DNA of 64,000 nt, taken from NCBI RefSeq assembly GCF_003660445.1, contig NZ_QZVQ01000002.1:62001-126000 (forward strand). The letters run 5' to 3'. The notes under the pieces were generated by a model, which ran no database searches, was not told the origin of the DNA, and saw nothing but the letters and a program-made list of their open reading frames with translations. This document shows positions 36,168 through 44,908 of the stretch, in pieces (position 1 is the first letter of the stretch; every line of letters begins with the position of its first letter). Origin of the DNA: Croceibacterium ferulae (lineage in GTDB: Bacteria; Pseudomonadota; Alphaproteobacteria; Sphingomonadales; Sphingomonadaceae). The position numbers were made by a program, and so were the translations under genes.

Positions 36168-36179
36168 GCGCTCTCGTGC

Positions 36180-36269
36180 GGAGAGGTGGCAGAGTGGTCG
36201 ATCGCGCCGCACTCGAAATGCGGTTTACGGGTAACCGTAACGTGGGTTCGAATCCCACCCTCTCCGCCA
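36180..36269 (+). tRNA. tRNA-Ser (anticodon CGA)
   Basis: 90-nt class II tRNA with encoded CCA. The acceptor GGAGAGG pairs with CCTCTCC. The anticodon stem CCGCA/TGCGG encloses loop CTCGAAA, with anticodon CGA at 36214-36216. A long variable arm (ACGG-gtaa-CCGT) and T-arm GTGGG-TTCGAAT-CCCAC follow. It reads UCG codons. No integrase gene or att duplication is visible next to it. Confidence 0.97.
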
Positions 36270-36512
36270 CACATCTCAGCCGAGTAGCGCCATATACCGC
36301 CAATAAGGGCTGCTTTCCGGGTGTCTGGCGAACAATCGCCGTTCAATCGTCGCCGTTCCTATGCAGCCGATGCCACCTGGTTGGGGGAAGCGTTGGCGGT
36401 ACCGCTTTCCACCTTCGGTGGGTAGCGCCGGCTCTGTCGGGGAGTGCAACACTCATCAGTTCGAGCCAAGACTCGTGCACCGAGGGCGCCCAAACCCAAC
36501 GGCCGGCGCATC
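36270..36512. other. Intergenic stretch after tRNA-Ser
   Basis: About 240 bases with no convincing reading frame, tRNA or terminator. Short frames present on the plus strand have no ribosome site or family resemblance. Confidence 0.6.
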
Positions 36513-37424
36513 TTACATCGTCAGTACGATTTTTCCGCCCCCGCCTCTTTCTAACAGCTCGTGAGCGGCGGCGGCGTCACGTAGCGGCATGTGCCGGCTG
36601 ATAGGCAAGGCGAAGCTTCCGTCCCGGACATCGTCCGCAAACTCGCGGAGCTTGGACGGGTCAGGCCGCGTGAACACGCGGCTTACTTCCACTGCTGCCT
36701 CTCCCGCAGCATCTTCCGGGAGCATCGATACATAGCCGAACCGGCCGCCGGCCCTGACCTTGCGAAGAAGCTTCGCCGCGATCTCACCACCCACTGTATC
36801 GGCAACGCCATCAACAGCTTCAAGCCGGGCAAGTGCATCTTCGTCGTCGAGAGCCACGGCGGAGGAAGCACCCAGGCTCTCCGCCTCTCCCAGCTGCCGT
36901 GCCCGGACCCCCACGATGACCTTCGCGCCTAATTTCATCGCGGTATGGACCGCCGCGCGGCCCACACTGCCGAGTGCGCCGCTGACAAGGATAGTCTGGC
37001 CTGCCACCACTTTGGTAGCTTCCCGAACGAGTTGATCTCCTGTCAGCGATACGAGCGGGATGGCCGCTGCGTCGATTTGATCGACCCCATCGGGAAGGTG
37101 AGTCACAAGGGAGCCGGGGACCGCAACGATGTCGGCGTAGGTCGCGCGGGCCAGGGCGATCACCCGATCACCGGGCTTGAAGCCGCGAACTTCGCTTCCA
37201 ACCGCTATCACTTCGCCGCTGATGTCCCTGCCCAGAATTGCTGGTAGCTCCAGCGGGAAGTCCTTCTGCCGGGCGCCGGATCGAATCTTCCAGTCGATCG
37301 GGTTTACACTCGTCGCGACTGACTTGATCAGCACGGTGTCGGCACCGATCACAGGGGCCGGCACATCACCTTCATACCTCAGGACCTCTGGTCCGCCGTA
37401 CTGATATATTCGAACAGCTTTCAT
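36513..37424 (-). CDS. Zinc-independent MDR oxidoreductase (quinone reductase-like)
   Basis: 303-aa medium-chain dehydrogenase/reductase. The GroES-like half begins MKAVRIYQYGGPEVL and includes GRDISGEVIAVGSEVRGFKP; the Rossmann half has TILVSGALGSVGRAAVHTA, which binds NADPH. Structural and catalytic zinc cysteines are absent, as in quinone oxidoreductases and enone reductases. The substrate is unknown. A second MDR gene lies 9 bp upstream on the same strand, suggesting an operon. Confidence 0.85.
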   Translation of the reverse strand: MKAVRIYQYGGPEVLRYEGDVPAPVIGADTVLIKSVATSVNPIDWKIRSGARQKDFPLELPAILGRDISGEVIAVGSEVRGFKPGDRVIALARATYADIVAVPGSLVTHLPDGVDQIDAAAIPLVSLTGDQLVREATKVVAGQTILVSGALGSVGRAAVHTAMKLGAKVIVGVRARQLGEAESLGASSAVALDDEDALARLEAVDGVADTVGGEIAAKLLRKVRAGGRFGYVSMLPEDAAGEAAVEVSRVFTRPDPSKLREFADDVRDGSFALPISRHMPLRDAAAAHELLERGGGGKIVLTM

Positions 37425-37433
37425 CGTCCGCTC

Positions 37434-38426
37434 CTAGCTACGGGTAACCACCACGATCTTCCCACCGGCCCGGTTGCTTTCCATCAACCGGTGCGCATCG
37501 ACGATCTCGTCCAGCGCGAACACTCGCCCAAGCCGGATCGGCAGCGTATCTGTCGCCACCTGGTCCAGCAGCGATTGCAGCGGCAGCGCCATGAAGTCCT
37601 CCACGCCACCGGTGTAGGTGGTGAGCGACACGGCCGTGGGAATCACGTCCATTGGCGCGAAATCGGCGAGGGACCAGCGATCGCTCACCATGCCCGCCAT
37701 GCAGACGATGCCGCCCTCCGCTGTCGCTCCGAGCGAGTCCGCCAGCGTGGTGGTCCCGACCAGTTCCAGCACCTTGTCCGCACCGCCGGGCCAGGCCGAT
37801 CGGACTGCAGGTGCGATGTGTCCCTCGTCGCGAAAGAAGCGATCCGCCCCGTTCTGCAGGATCAGCGCCTCGCTGGTTTGGTGGCGCGAAGTTGCGACGA
37901 CCTGCGCCCCATGCGCTTTCGCGATCGCCGCCGCCGCCAGGCCGACAGAACTGGTCCCGCCGCGGATCAGCAGCCGCTCGCCCGGTTGCAGCCGAAGCGC
38001 GCGGAACAGCGCACCCCAGGCAGTCTGCAGCATCTCCGGCAACGCGCCGAGAATGGCCCATGGCAGGTCGCTGTGGAAGCCACGTACCTGGCTGGCTGGA
38101 ACGCGGACATACTCGGCATAGCTGCCGTCGAATGCCCGGCCCATCCCGCCCATCACGGTCGCCACCTGGGTGCCCTCGGCAAACTCGCCACCGGGTGCCG
38201 CCGCCACGGTGCCGGCGGCCTCGATGCCCAGCACGCGCGGGAACCTGACGTTTGGCGAGTGCCCTTGCCGGGTGAACATCTCGGACCTGTTCAGTCCGAA
38301 TGCCTCGACCCTGATCAGGACCTCGCCCGGGCTGGGCTGCGGTACTGCGCGGGTTTCAATACGCAACGCCTCGGGCGCACCCGGCCCATGAAGCACTACG
38401 GCTCGCATCGTTTCAGACATCACCAC
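37434..38426 (-). CDS. MDR-family zinc-independent oxidoreductase
   Basis: 330-aa MDR protein with a GroES-like N-terminus (VEAFGLNRSEMFTRQGHSPN) and nucleotide-binding LLIRGGTSSVGLAAAAIA. It lacks the zinc-ligand pattern. The C-terminal IVDAHRLMESNRAGGKIVVV is typical of quinone oxidoreductase-like enzymes. It sits between the other MDR gene and the tannase-like gene, all on the minus strand, so the three may be co-expressed. Substrate not predictable. Confidence 0.85.
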   Translation of the reverse strand: MVMSETMRAVVLHGPGAPEALRIETRAVPQPSPGEVLIRVEAFGLNRSEMFTRQGHSPNVRFPRVLGIEAAGTVAAAPGGEFAEGTQVATVMGGMGRAFDGSYAEYVRVPASQVRGFHSDLPWAILGALPEMLQTAWGALFRALRLQPGERLLIRGGTSSVGLAAAAIAKAHGAQVVATSRHQTSEALILQNGADRFFRDEGHIAPAVRSAWPGGADKVLELVGTTTLADSLGATAEGGIVCMAGMVSDRWSLADFAPMDVIPTAVSLTTYTGGVEDFMALPLQSLLDQVATDTLPIRLGRVFALDEIVDAHRLMESNRAGGKIVVVTRS

Positions 38427-38433
38427 AATCCGA

Positions 38434-40092
38434 TCAGTTCAGGTACCGGACAGCTGGGGGGTGGCCGCTGCCGGTGGCGTGGTCCACGCAGGTGAAGCTC
38501 GACCGACTGGCGACATCTCCGCCGCGATATTCGGGCAGCGCGGGATAGGCGCACAAGGGCCGCTCCTGCACGGGCTGGCTGTCGCCGGCCGGCTTGCGGG
38601 CGATCAGGCTCGCCGGGGCTTGGCCGCCCTCGGCCCAGCCGACCAGCGTCATCAGTGCATCGCTCTCCGCGGCAGGCGGCACATCGGAAGTGAATGGCTG
38701 CCCGATATCGGTGACACCGGGGCCGCCGAAGCAATGGCCCATGCCGGGCACCAGAAACAGGCGGGCAAACGCGGCAGCCTCGTCCAGACCGCCGGCGCTG
38801 GCCGCAACGCGGTCGTAGTAATCGACCACCTCACCGAACGGTACCGCCGGGTCGGCCAAGCCGGTGTAGAGGATCAGCTTGCCACCGCGGCGCGCGAATT
38901 CGGACAGATCGGTGACGTTGGCGTTGAGCGTGCCGGCGAGGCGCGCATCGACGCGGTCGAGATCGCCGTCGAAATCGAAGCCGGCGGGCGTGAAGTCCGA
39001 TCCCAGCGCCCAATCGAACGGATAGAACTGCTGCGCCGGCCAGGTGGCGGGATCGCCCTGCATCGTGGGGCCGAGCGGCTGGTCCTCGCTGCCCGGCGTC
39101 AGCCCCGCATAGATGCGTTCGCCGGTGCGCGGGTTCACCGGGCCGGCATAGAGGCGGCGCAGCGTGGCCAGCTGCGGTTCGGTCAGGCAATCATCGTCGT
39201 CAGCGCCCGCTTCGCAGACCGGCAGGGTTGCGGGATCGAAGCGGCACTGGCGCGGATCGATCAGGAACCGGTCGCCCGGTGCGCCCCCGTCCTTGCCCGC
39301 GCAATCGTCCAGCACCGCCCGGCTGACCAGCGACCACTGCGCCGGCGACAGCTTGGCCGCAGGGGAAGCGTTCAGCGCCGCGTAGTTCCACAGGAAGTAG
39401 CTGGCGACATGGGTGCGGTTGTGGCCGGGATCGCCGGCGAGGATGCCGTCATAATCTGCCGGGTAGCGCTGAGCCGAGCCGAGCGCCTGCTGGCCACCCG
39501 TTGAGCAGCCTTCGAAATAGGAGCGGAAGGAGGAAACCTGGTAGAAGACGCTGACCATCTCCTTGGCCACGCGGGTCATCTCATGCGTGGCGCGGTAGCC
39601 GAAGTCGGCCCAACGTGCCGGCTGGTCTGCGATGGTGTTGATGTCGGGCGCGGTGCCGAGGTCGGTGTTGGCGACCGCAAAGCCACGCTTCAGCCCTTCC
39701 ACCATGCCCATCTCGTAGGCGATGCGCCCCGCCCCGCCGCCATTGCCGGTGCCCAGCAGACGGCCATTCCACCCCTGCAGCGGCAACCAGACCTCGATGC
39801 CGATGCGGCTGTCCGGCGTCGGGGTGGCGACCGCCTCTATCCGGCAGAAGGCGGGCATGGTGGCAACGCGCGCGGCGAGGTCGGGCGCGATCGGGGATGG
39901 AGGCGCGTCGAAGCCGCCGGCGAGCACGGCGCGTGCCGACACGATCTGCGCGCCGCCCACCACATGGCGGCCGAGCGCCTGGCAAGTGGCTGCGTCCGTC
40001 CCTGGAACACCTGCCCCGGCAGGAGCCGCCCCGAGGGAGAGGAATGCCGCGCCCAGCGCGCCACCGATCACCGCAACCTTGCACATGCCCAT
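38434..40092 (-). CDS. Exported tannase/feruloyl-esterase-family hydrolase
   Basis: 552-aa alpha/beta-hydrolase with a Sec signal (about 1-27). The nucleophile Ser197 lies in FEGCSTGGQQAL, the pentapeptide of the tannase/feruloyl esterase family; the Asp-rich metal-binding-like lid (CEAGADDDDCLTEPQ) and a C-terminal GMGHCFGGPG His motif follow. Cys pairs at the active Ser and His are typical. Expected to release phenolic acids from plant esters or gallotannins. The ATG at 40090-40092 sets the signal peptide; upstream frame overlaps the next gene and is noise. It follows the GH1 gene on the same strand. Confidence 0.85.
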   Translation of the reverse strand: MGMCKVAVIGGALGAAFLSLGAAPAGAGVPGTDAATCQALGRHVVGGAQIVSARAVLAGGFDAPPSPIAPDLAARVATMPAFCRIEAVATPTPDSRIGIEVWLPLQGWNGRLLGTGNGGGAGRIAYEMGMVEGLKRGFAVANTDLGTAPDINTIADQPARWADFGYRATHEMTRVAKEMVSVFYQVSSFRSYFEGCSTGGQQALGSAQRYPADYDGILAGDPGHNRTHVASYFLWNYAALNASPAAKLSPAQWSLVSRAVLDDCAGKDGGAPGDRFLIDPRQCRFDPATLPVCEAGADDDDCLTEPQLATLRRLYAGPVNPRTGERIYAGLTPGSEDQPLGPTMQGDPATWPAQQFYPFDWALGSDFTPAGFDFDGDLDRVDARLAGTLNANVTDLSEFARRGGKLILYTGLADPAVPFGEVVDYYDRVAASAGGLDEAAAFARLFLVPGMGHCFGGPGVTDIGQPFTSDVPPAAESDALMTLVGWAEGGQAPASLIARKPAGDSQPVQERPLCAYPALPEYRGGDVASRSSFTCVDHATGSGHPPAVRYLN

Positions 40093-40136
40093 GGTTCTGT
40101 CTTTCTTCTCTACCTCAACGGCCACGCATTGGGATG

Positions 40137-41597
40137 CTAGCCACAACTCGCTGCGGTGACGGGCTTGCCTTTGACGATGTCCGAATAGACGCGCGCGCTC
40201 AGCTTGGGCGTGCGCGCCTGCGTGTCGAAATCGACGTGGATCATGCCGAAGCGGCTGCCATAGCCGAACAGCCATTCCAGATTGTCGTGGCTGGACCACA
40301 CATGATAGCCGCGCACGTCGGAGCCATCATCCATCGCCGCTTTCATCGCACCGATATGATCCACCAGGTAACGGCACCGTTGGGTGTCGTTCACGGCTCC
40401 GTCCACCAGTTCGTCCTCGCCGGGAAAGCCGGCGCCGTTCTCCGTGATGAAGACCGGGGGATTGCCGTAATCGACGCGGATGCGATCGAGCAGCGCCCTG
40501 AACTGGTCGGGCCGGACCGCGCCATTATAGGCGGCATAGGTCCCTTCGGGCAGGAACATCTGCGCGGCATAGCCCGGCGCGGCGCCGGCAGGCCGGCGGA
40601 TGAACAGCGGCGCGTAGAAATTGATGCCGAGATAATCGAACCTGGCCGCGCCGATGGTGGCGGCGTCGTCGGGCCGGATGCCCAGATCGCTGCCCATCGC
40701 GGTTGCGGCGGCAAGCACGTCCGCCGGATAGCGGCCCTTGTACATGGCATCCAGGAACCAGCGATTCATCACGCCGTCGGCCAGCGTCGCGGCCTCCCGG
40801 TCGGCGGGCGTCGCGTCAGGGCCGGTCAGCGTGGGGAACAGCGGTACCGCCAGGCCGACCCTTCCCTTGTACCCCTTGGCGTCGAAGCTCTGCTTGGCCG
40901 CGGCGGAAGCGAGCAGCAGGTGATTGAACGTCCGCAACGAACCGGCCAGGTCACTGGCGGGCGGCACGATGGCGAACTCGCCCGGCGCGCCGGTCATCCG
41001 CTGTTCGGCCAGCTGCTTCATCGCCCGCTCCACCAGCGGCTCGTTGACCAGGACGTAGAGATCGACCTCGTCATGGAAATTGTCGAACACCACGTCGGCA
41101 TAGTGACGGAACCACGCGACGGACTCGCGATTTTCCCAGCCCCCGGCCTTGGCCAGCGAAAGCGGCATGTCCCAGTGGTAAAGCGTCAGCATCGGCCGGA
41201 TGCCGGCAGCCTTAAGGTCGGCGATGAACCGCCTGTAATGGGCGATCGCCGCCGGGTTGGCCGGGCCCAGTCCGTCGGGGATGATGCGCGGCCAGGAAAT
41301 GGAGAAGCGGTAGCTGGTCAGCCCCATCTCCTTCATGAGCGCAATGTCCTGCAGATATTGCGCCCGATCGTAGAAGTTGATCGCGACCGCGCCCGACATG
41401 CCGGGGCCGGCAAGGCTGAGATCATCGAGATAATGATCCCAGATCGACCGGCCCTTGCCTTCGGCACTGGCGCCCCCCTCCACCTGGTAGGCAGCCGAAG
41501 CCGCACCCCAGCGGAAAGGCTCCTCCGCAGGCTCCGCGGAAGCGGTGCCGAACATTGCCGAGGCGGCACAGGCGATGGCAAGGGACCGGCAGGTCAT
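40137..41597 (-). CDS. GH1 beta-glucosidase with signal peptide
   Basis: 486-aa glycoside hydrolase family 1 enzyme. The N-terminal signal (about 1-21, ending ASA) predicts export, unusual because most GH1 enzymes are cytoplasmic. Catalytic acid/base Glu186 is in LVNEPL and the nucleophile Glu386 in ITENGAG; substrate-binding segments FRWGAASAAYQVEGG and FRFSISWPRI-like (YRFSISWPRIIP) are intact. It should cleave beta-glucosides to glucose and aglycone. Together with the neighbouring esterase, it suggests breakdown of phenolic glycosides in the periplasm. Confidence 0.92.
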   Translation of the reverse strand: MTCRSLAIACAASAMFGTASAEPAEEPFRWGAASAAYQVEGGASAEGKGRSIWDHYLDDLSLAGPGMSGAVAINFYDRAQYLQDIALMKEMGLTSYRFSISWPRIIPDGLGPANPAAIAHYRRFIADLKAAGIRPMLTLYHWDMPLSLAKAGGWENRESVAWFRHYADVVFDNFHDEVDLYVLVNEPLVERAMKQLAEQRMTGAPGEFAIVPPASDLAGSLRTFNHLLLASAAAKQSFDAKGYKGRVGLAVPLFPTLTGPDATPADREAATLADGVMNRWFLDAMYKGRYPADVLAAATAMGSDLGIRPDDAATIGAARFDYLGINFYAPLFIRRPAGAAPGYAAQMFLPEGTYAAYNGAVRPDQFRALLDRIRVDYGNPPVFITENGAGFPGEDELVDGAVNDTQRCRYLVDHIGAMKAAMDDGSDVRGYHVWSSHDNLEWLFGYGSRFGMIHVDFDTQARTPKLSARVYSDIVKGKPVTAASCG

Positions 41598-41601
41598 CGG
41601 A

Positions 41602-41955
41602 TCAGCGGGTGAAGCCGGCGAACGGCGTCAGGTACTCGGCACCGAAGCCGTCCAGCTTGGCGCGGATCTCGGGGGTGGTGTCGCCGTAGACATACAGCTT
41701 GTCGATCTTCACCAGCTCCAGGAAGCGTTCGGCGAAGGGGGTGAAGGTCTCTTCCACATGGGGCAGCACGCCGCGCGTGCGATAACGCTCGACGATGTGC
41801 ACCACGGTGCGTTCGGCATTGACGACATATTCGTAAGTGGTGGTGTCGGCTTCCTTGGAGGTCGCCTCGACGATGGTTTCGACCAGCGTCTTGAAGGCGT
41901 CGAAGTTCGCCGGGTCGATCGACAGGTGATAGATGGAGTAGACTTCGTCCTTCAT
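41602..41955 (-). CDS. Small ABM-type (quinol monooxygenase-like) protein
   Basis: 117-aa protein with the ferredoxin-like dimeric alpha/beta-barrel pattern of antibiotic-biosynthesis monooxygenases: an N-terminal strand YSIYHLSIDP, a long helix, and strands TTYEYVVNAERTVVHIVERY. It may oxidise a quinol or phenolic compound without cofactor, or be a related small-molecule binding protein. It lies five bases before the GH1 start and is divergent from a LysR gene, which probably controls the minus-strand run. Confidence 0.7.
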   Translation of the reverse strand: MKDEVYSIYHLSIDPANFDAFKTLVETIVEATSKEADTTTYEYVVNAERTVVHIVERYRTRGVLPHVEETFTPFAERFLELVKIDKLYVYGDTTPEIRAKLDGFGAEYLTPFAGFTR

Positions 41956-42058
41956 GGGGAACCTCGCTTGAAGTGGTGGTAGTCGCCTTGCCATTTACGG
42001 TCGCCGTGCAGGCGTTAAAGTGGGTGACAGGCACTTCTGGGTAGAGCAGAAGGATACC

Positions 42059-42967
42059 ATGCCCGAGCAGGATCCACTCGCCGGTGTTTCGGTGTTCGTC
42101 GCCGCGGCCCATGCCGGCAGCTTCACGGTCGCGGCCGAACGGCTGGGCATCACGAAATCCGCCGTGGGCAAGGCTGTCGCGCGGCTGGAGGCGCGGCTGG
42201 GTACCAAGCTGTTCCACCGGACCACCCGCCTGACCCGGCTGACCGCGGATGGCGAAGCCTATCTCGCCGCCTGCGCCAGCGCCATAGAGGAGGTCGCCGC
42301 GGCGCAGGCAGCGCTGTCCTCTGCCGGTCGGGTGCTGCAAGGACGGCTGCGGATCGACATGCCGGTGGCATTCGGGCGGCAGGTGCTGTTGCCTATCCTG
42401 ACCGATATCGTCCGGCAGCATCCCCTGCTCAGCCTGTCGCTGACATTCACCGATGCGACGAGCGACCTGCTGCAGGACGATGTCGATCTGGCGATCCGCT
42501 TCGGCGCGTTGAAGGATACCAATCACCTGATCGCGCGCCATCTGGTCGACCAGGATCGGGTAATCTGCGCATCGCCCGCCTATCTGGAGCGCCACGGACG
42601 GCCCGAGACGGTCGAGGCGCTGCGTCATCATTCCTGCGTGGTCGGCTCCCCCAAAGGGCCGCCGCTCGCCTGGTTCGTCCGTCAGCAGGGGGATGTCCGC
42701 CGTATCCTCCCGCCCACAACCCATCAGGTCAGCGATGGCGAGGCTCTGGTCGAGGCTGCCGCCGCCGGTCTCGGCCTGTGCCAGGTGCCGCTTTCCATGG
42801 TGCGCAATCACCTGGCGCAAGGCCGGCTGGTACCGGTGCTGGCCGATTGTTCAACTGTGCCGGTCGAGGTGCATGCGGTGTGGCCGACCCGCTCGCAACT
42901 GAGCCACCGCGTGCGCCATGTCGTGGACCGGCTGGTGGCAGAAGCGGCCGCCGGCACCCTCAGCTGA
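42059..42967 (+). CDS. LysR-family transcriptional regulator
   Basis: 302-aa regulator. The winged helix-turn-helix (about 8-66, FTVAAERLGITKSAVGKAVA) is followed by a periplasmic-binding-like effector domain (QGRLRIDMPVAFGRQVLLPI). ATG 42059 follows an AAGGA site. It is divergent from the ABM/GH1/tannase genes, 103 bp apart, so it is likely to regulate them. It belongs to the large CrgA/PecT-type group of LysR proteins. Effector unknown. Confidence 0.9.
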   Translation: MPEQDPLAGVSVFVAAAHAGSFTVAAERLGITKSAVGKAVARLEARLGTKLFHRTTRLTRLTADGEAYLAACASAIEEVAAAQAALSSAGRVLQGRLRIDMPVAFGRQVLLPILTDIVRQHPLLSLSLTFTDATSDLLQDDVDLAIRFGALKDTNHLIARHLVDQDRVICASPAYLERHGRPETVEALRHHSCVVGSPKGPPLAWFVRQQGDVRRILPPTTHQVSDGEALVEAAAAGLGLCQVPLSMVRNHLAQGRLVPVLADCSTVPVEVHAVWPTRSQLSHRVRHVVDRLVAEAAAGTLS

Positions 42968-43081
42968 CACCCGCCGAGTGGGCTAGCCGGTGTGCATAAA
43001 CGCATAACCATCGCACGCAAATCGCATCTGGTTAGCCGATAATGGAGAGAGCATATTGCGGGCTCAAACCACGAGGTGATC

Positions 43082-43870
43082 ATGCTTCCCGCTTTCTTCG
43101 TCTCCCACGGCGCACCCACATTCCCGCTGACCGACGCACCGGCCCGCAGCTTTCTCGAACAGCTTGCCGACCGGCTGGACCGCCCCCGCGCGATCCTGGT
43201 CGTGTCCGCCCATTGGGAAACTGCCGCGCCATCAGTCACGGTGGACACGGTCAATCCCACCATCCACGACTTCTACGGCTTCCCGGCGGAGCTCTACGCC
43301 ATCCGCTATCCGGCGCCCGGTTCGACATGGCTGGCCGATGAAGTGGCCGCCCGCGTGCAGGAGGCGGGCCTCCCGGTGGAAAGGGTCGCTGATCGCGGCC
43401 TCGATCATGGCGCGTGGGTTCCGCTGCGGCTGATCTATCCGGACGCGGACATCCCCGTCATCCAGCTCTCGGTCCAGCCGGACATGGGGCCCGAGCATCA
43501 CCTGCGCCTCGGCGAGGCGCTGGCTCCGCTGCGCGAACAGGGCGTCCTCATTGTAGGCTCGGGCAGCTTCACGCACGACCTCTCCAGCTTCCGTCAGTAT
43601 CGTGACGCCCTGAACGCACCCGCCCCCGACTGGGTCGACGAGTTCGCCCGGTGGATGAGCGACGCGATCGAACAGGGCCGCACCGACGACCTCGTCGATT
43701 ACCGCCGGCTGGCGCCGCACGCCGCGCGCAACCATCCCACGGAGGAGCATCTGCTGCCGCTGTTCGTCGCGTTGGGCGCGGGCGGAACGGGGCAGGCAAA
43801 ACACCTGCACCAGAGCACCACGCACGGCGTGCTGCGGATGGATGCGTTCGCATTCGGAGCAGCGGCATGA
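43082..43870 (+). CDS. Class III extradiol dioxygenase (DODA/LigB family)
   Basis: 262-aa non-haem iron enzyme. Metal-ligand and active-site segments are seen in FFVSHGAPTFP, VVSAHWE, IHDFYGFP, GLDHGAWVPL and GSGSFTHDL. Members open catechol-type rings; the E. coli homologue is YgiD. ATG 43082 follows GAGG. It leads an overlapping set with a hydrolase, a DoxX protein and a LysR regulator. Whether it works on catechols, quinols or DOPA-like compounds cannot be told from sequence. Confidence 0.88.
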   Translation: MLPAFFVSHGAPTFPLTDAPARSFLEQLADRLDRPRAILVVSAHWETAAPSVTVDTVNPTIHDFYGFPAELYAIRYPAPGSTWLADEVAARVQEAGLPVERVADRGLDHGAWVPLRLIYPDADIPVIQLSVQPDMGPEHHLRLGEALAPLREQGVLIVGSGSFTHDLSSFRQYRDALNAPAPDWVDEFARWMSDAIEQGRTDDLVDYRRLAPHAARNHPTEEHLLPLFVALGAGGTGQAKHLHQSTTHGVLRMDAFAFGAAA

Positions 43871-44484
43871 GCCGGCCGGTGATCGTGGCGCTGCACGGCG
43901 TCGGCTCCTCCGCCGCCGACATGGCGGCGGTGCTGGCCCCGCTGGAACGGGTGGCGGACGTCATCGCGCTGGACGGGTGCGAGCCGTTCGACCGGGCAGA
44001 CCGGGGCCGGCAGTGGTTCTCCATCGCCGGCGTGACCGAAGCCGACCGGCCGCGGCGTGTGGCAGAGGCGTTGCCGCGGGTCGCGGACAGGCTGCAGGGC
44101 CTGGCCGGCGAACGCGGGCTGGCGCTGGACGAACTGGTACTGCTCGGCTTCAGCCAGGGCGCCATCATGACGCTGGCGATGGTCGCACAAGGCCTGCACC
44201 GCGGCCGCGCCATCGCCGTGGCAGGCCGGCTGGCCTCCCCCGTCCTTCCGCCTCGAGGCCCCGCGGCCCCCGTTCTCCTCGTGCACGACAGCACCGACCG
44301 GGTGATGCCGCCGATCCTGTCGGACGACGCCGCCGCGCAGCTTGGTGCGGCCGGGCACATCGTCACCGCGAAGAGCACAACGGGCGTCGGCCATACGATC
44401 GGCCGGCCCACTCTCTCCGCCATCACCGACTGGCTGGCCACCTCCGCCCAGTCGCCCCTCACACCCGCATCAATCGAAGGATAA
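43867..44484 (+). CDS. Carboxylesterase/phospholipase-type alpha/beta hydrolase (YpfH-like)
   Basis: 205-aa hydrolase. Oxyanion segment VALHGVGSSAAD, nucleophile Ser in LLGFSQGAIM, an Asp in LLVHDSTDRVMPP and a His in GVGHTIG make up the catalytic set. It overlaps the dioxygenase gene by ATGA. A hydrolase next to a ring-cleaving dioxygenase might act on the ring-opened product, although the fold is closer to carboxylesterases than dienelactone hydrolases. Confidence 0.82.
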   Translation: MSRPVIVALHGVGSSAADMAAVLAPLERVADVIALDGCEPFDRADRGRQWFSIAGVTEADRPRRVAEALPRVADRLQGLAGERGLALDELVLLGFSQGAIMTLAMVAQGLHRGRAIAVAGRLASPVLPPRGPAAPVLLVHDSTDRVMPPILSDDAAAQLGAAGHIVTAKSTTGVGHTIGRPTLSAITDWLATSAQSPLTPASIEG

Positions 44485-44488
44485 TTCC

Positions 44489-44908
44489 ATGGCTAGCATC
44501 CCCGCTCCCTCTTCCGTACCTGCCTCCGCCGCCGCCTGGGCACCGCGCCTGCTGTCAGTCCTGCGCATCGTCGTCGCCGTGCTGTTCCTCGCCCACGGGC
44601 TGGTCAAGCTGTTCGGCTTCCCCGCTGGCGCGGAACCTGGCGTCGTGCCGTTGATGAGCCTGTTCGGCCTTGCAGCCGTGCTCGAACTCGTCGGTGGACT
44701 TGCCCTGCTGGTGGGCCTGTTCACCCGCCCGGTCGCCTTTGTGCTGTCGGGGCAGATGGCCGTCGCCTATTTCATGGTGCACGCACCGCAGGGTTTCTTC
44801 CCGGTGCTGAACGGGGGCGAGCTGGCGATCATCTACTGCTTCACCTTCCTGTACCTCGCGGCCGCCGGCGCCGGCCCGTGGAGCCTGGACGCGCAGCGCA
44901 GCGCCTGA
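44489..44908 (+). CDS. DoxX-family membrane protein
   Basis: 139-aa inner-membrane protein with four predicted helices. The DoxX-type N-terminus (VLRIVVAVLFLAHGLVKLFG) and LELVGGLALLVGLFTR are clear. DoxX proteins are linked to redox stress or quinone metabolism, but the biochemical role is unsettled. It starts 4 bp after the hydrolase stop and its stop shares one base with the LysR start. Confidence 0.85.
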   Translation: MASIPAPSSVPASAAAWAPRLLSVLRIVVAVLFLAHGLVKLFGFPAGAEPGVVPLMSLFGLAAVLELVGGLALLVGLFTRPVAFVLSGQMAVAYFMVHAPQGFFPVLNGGELAIIYCFTFLYLAAAGAGPWSLDAQRSA

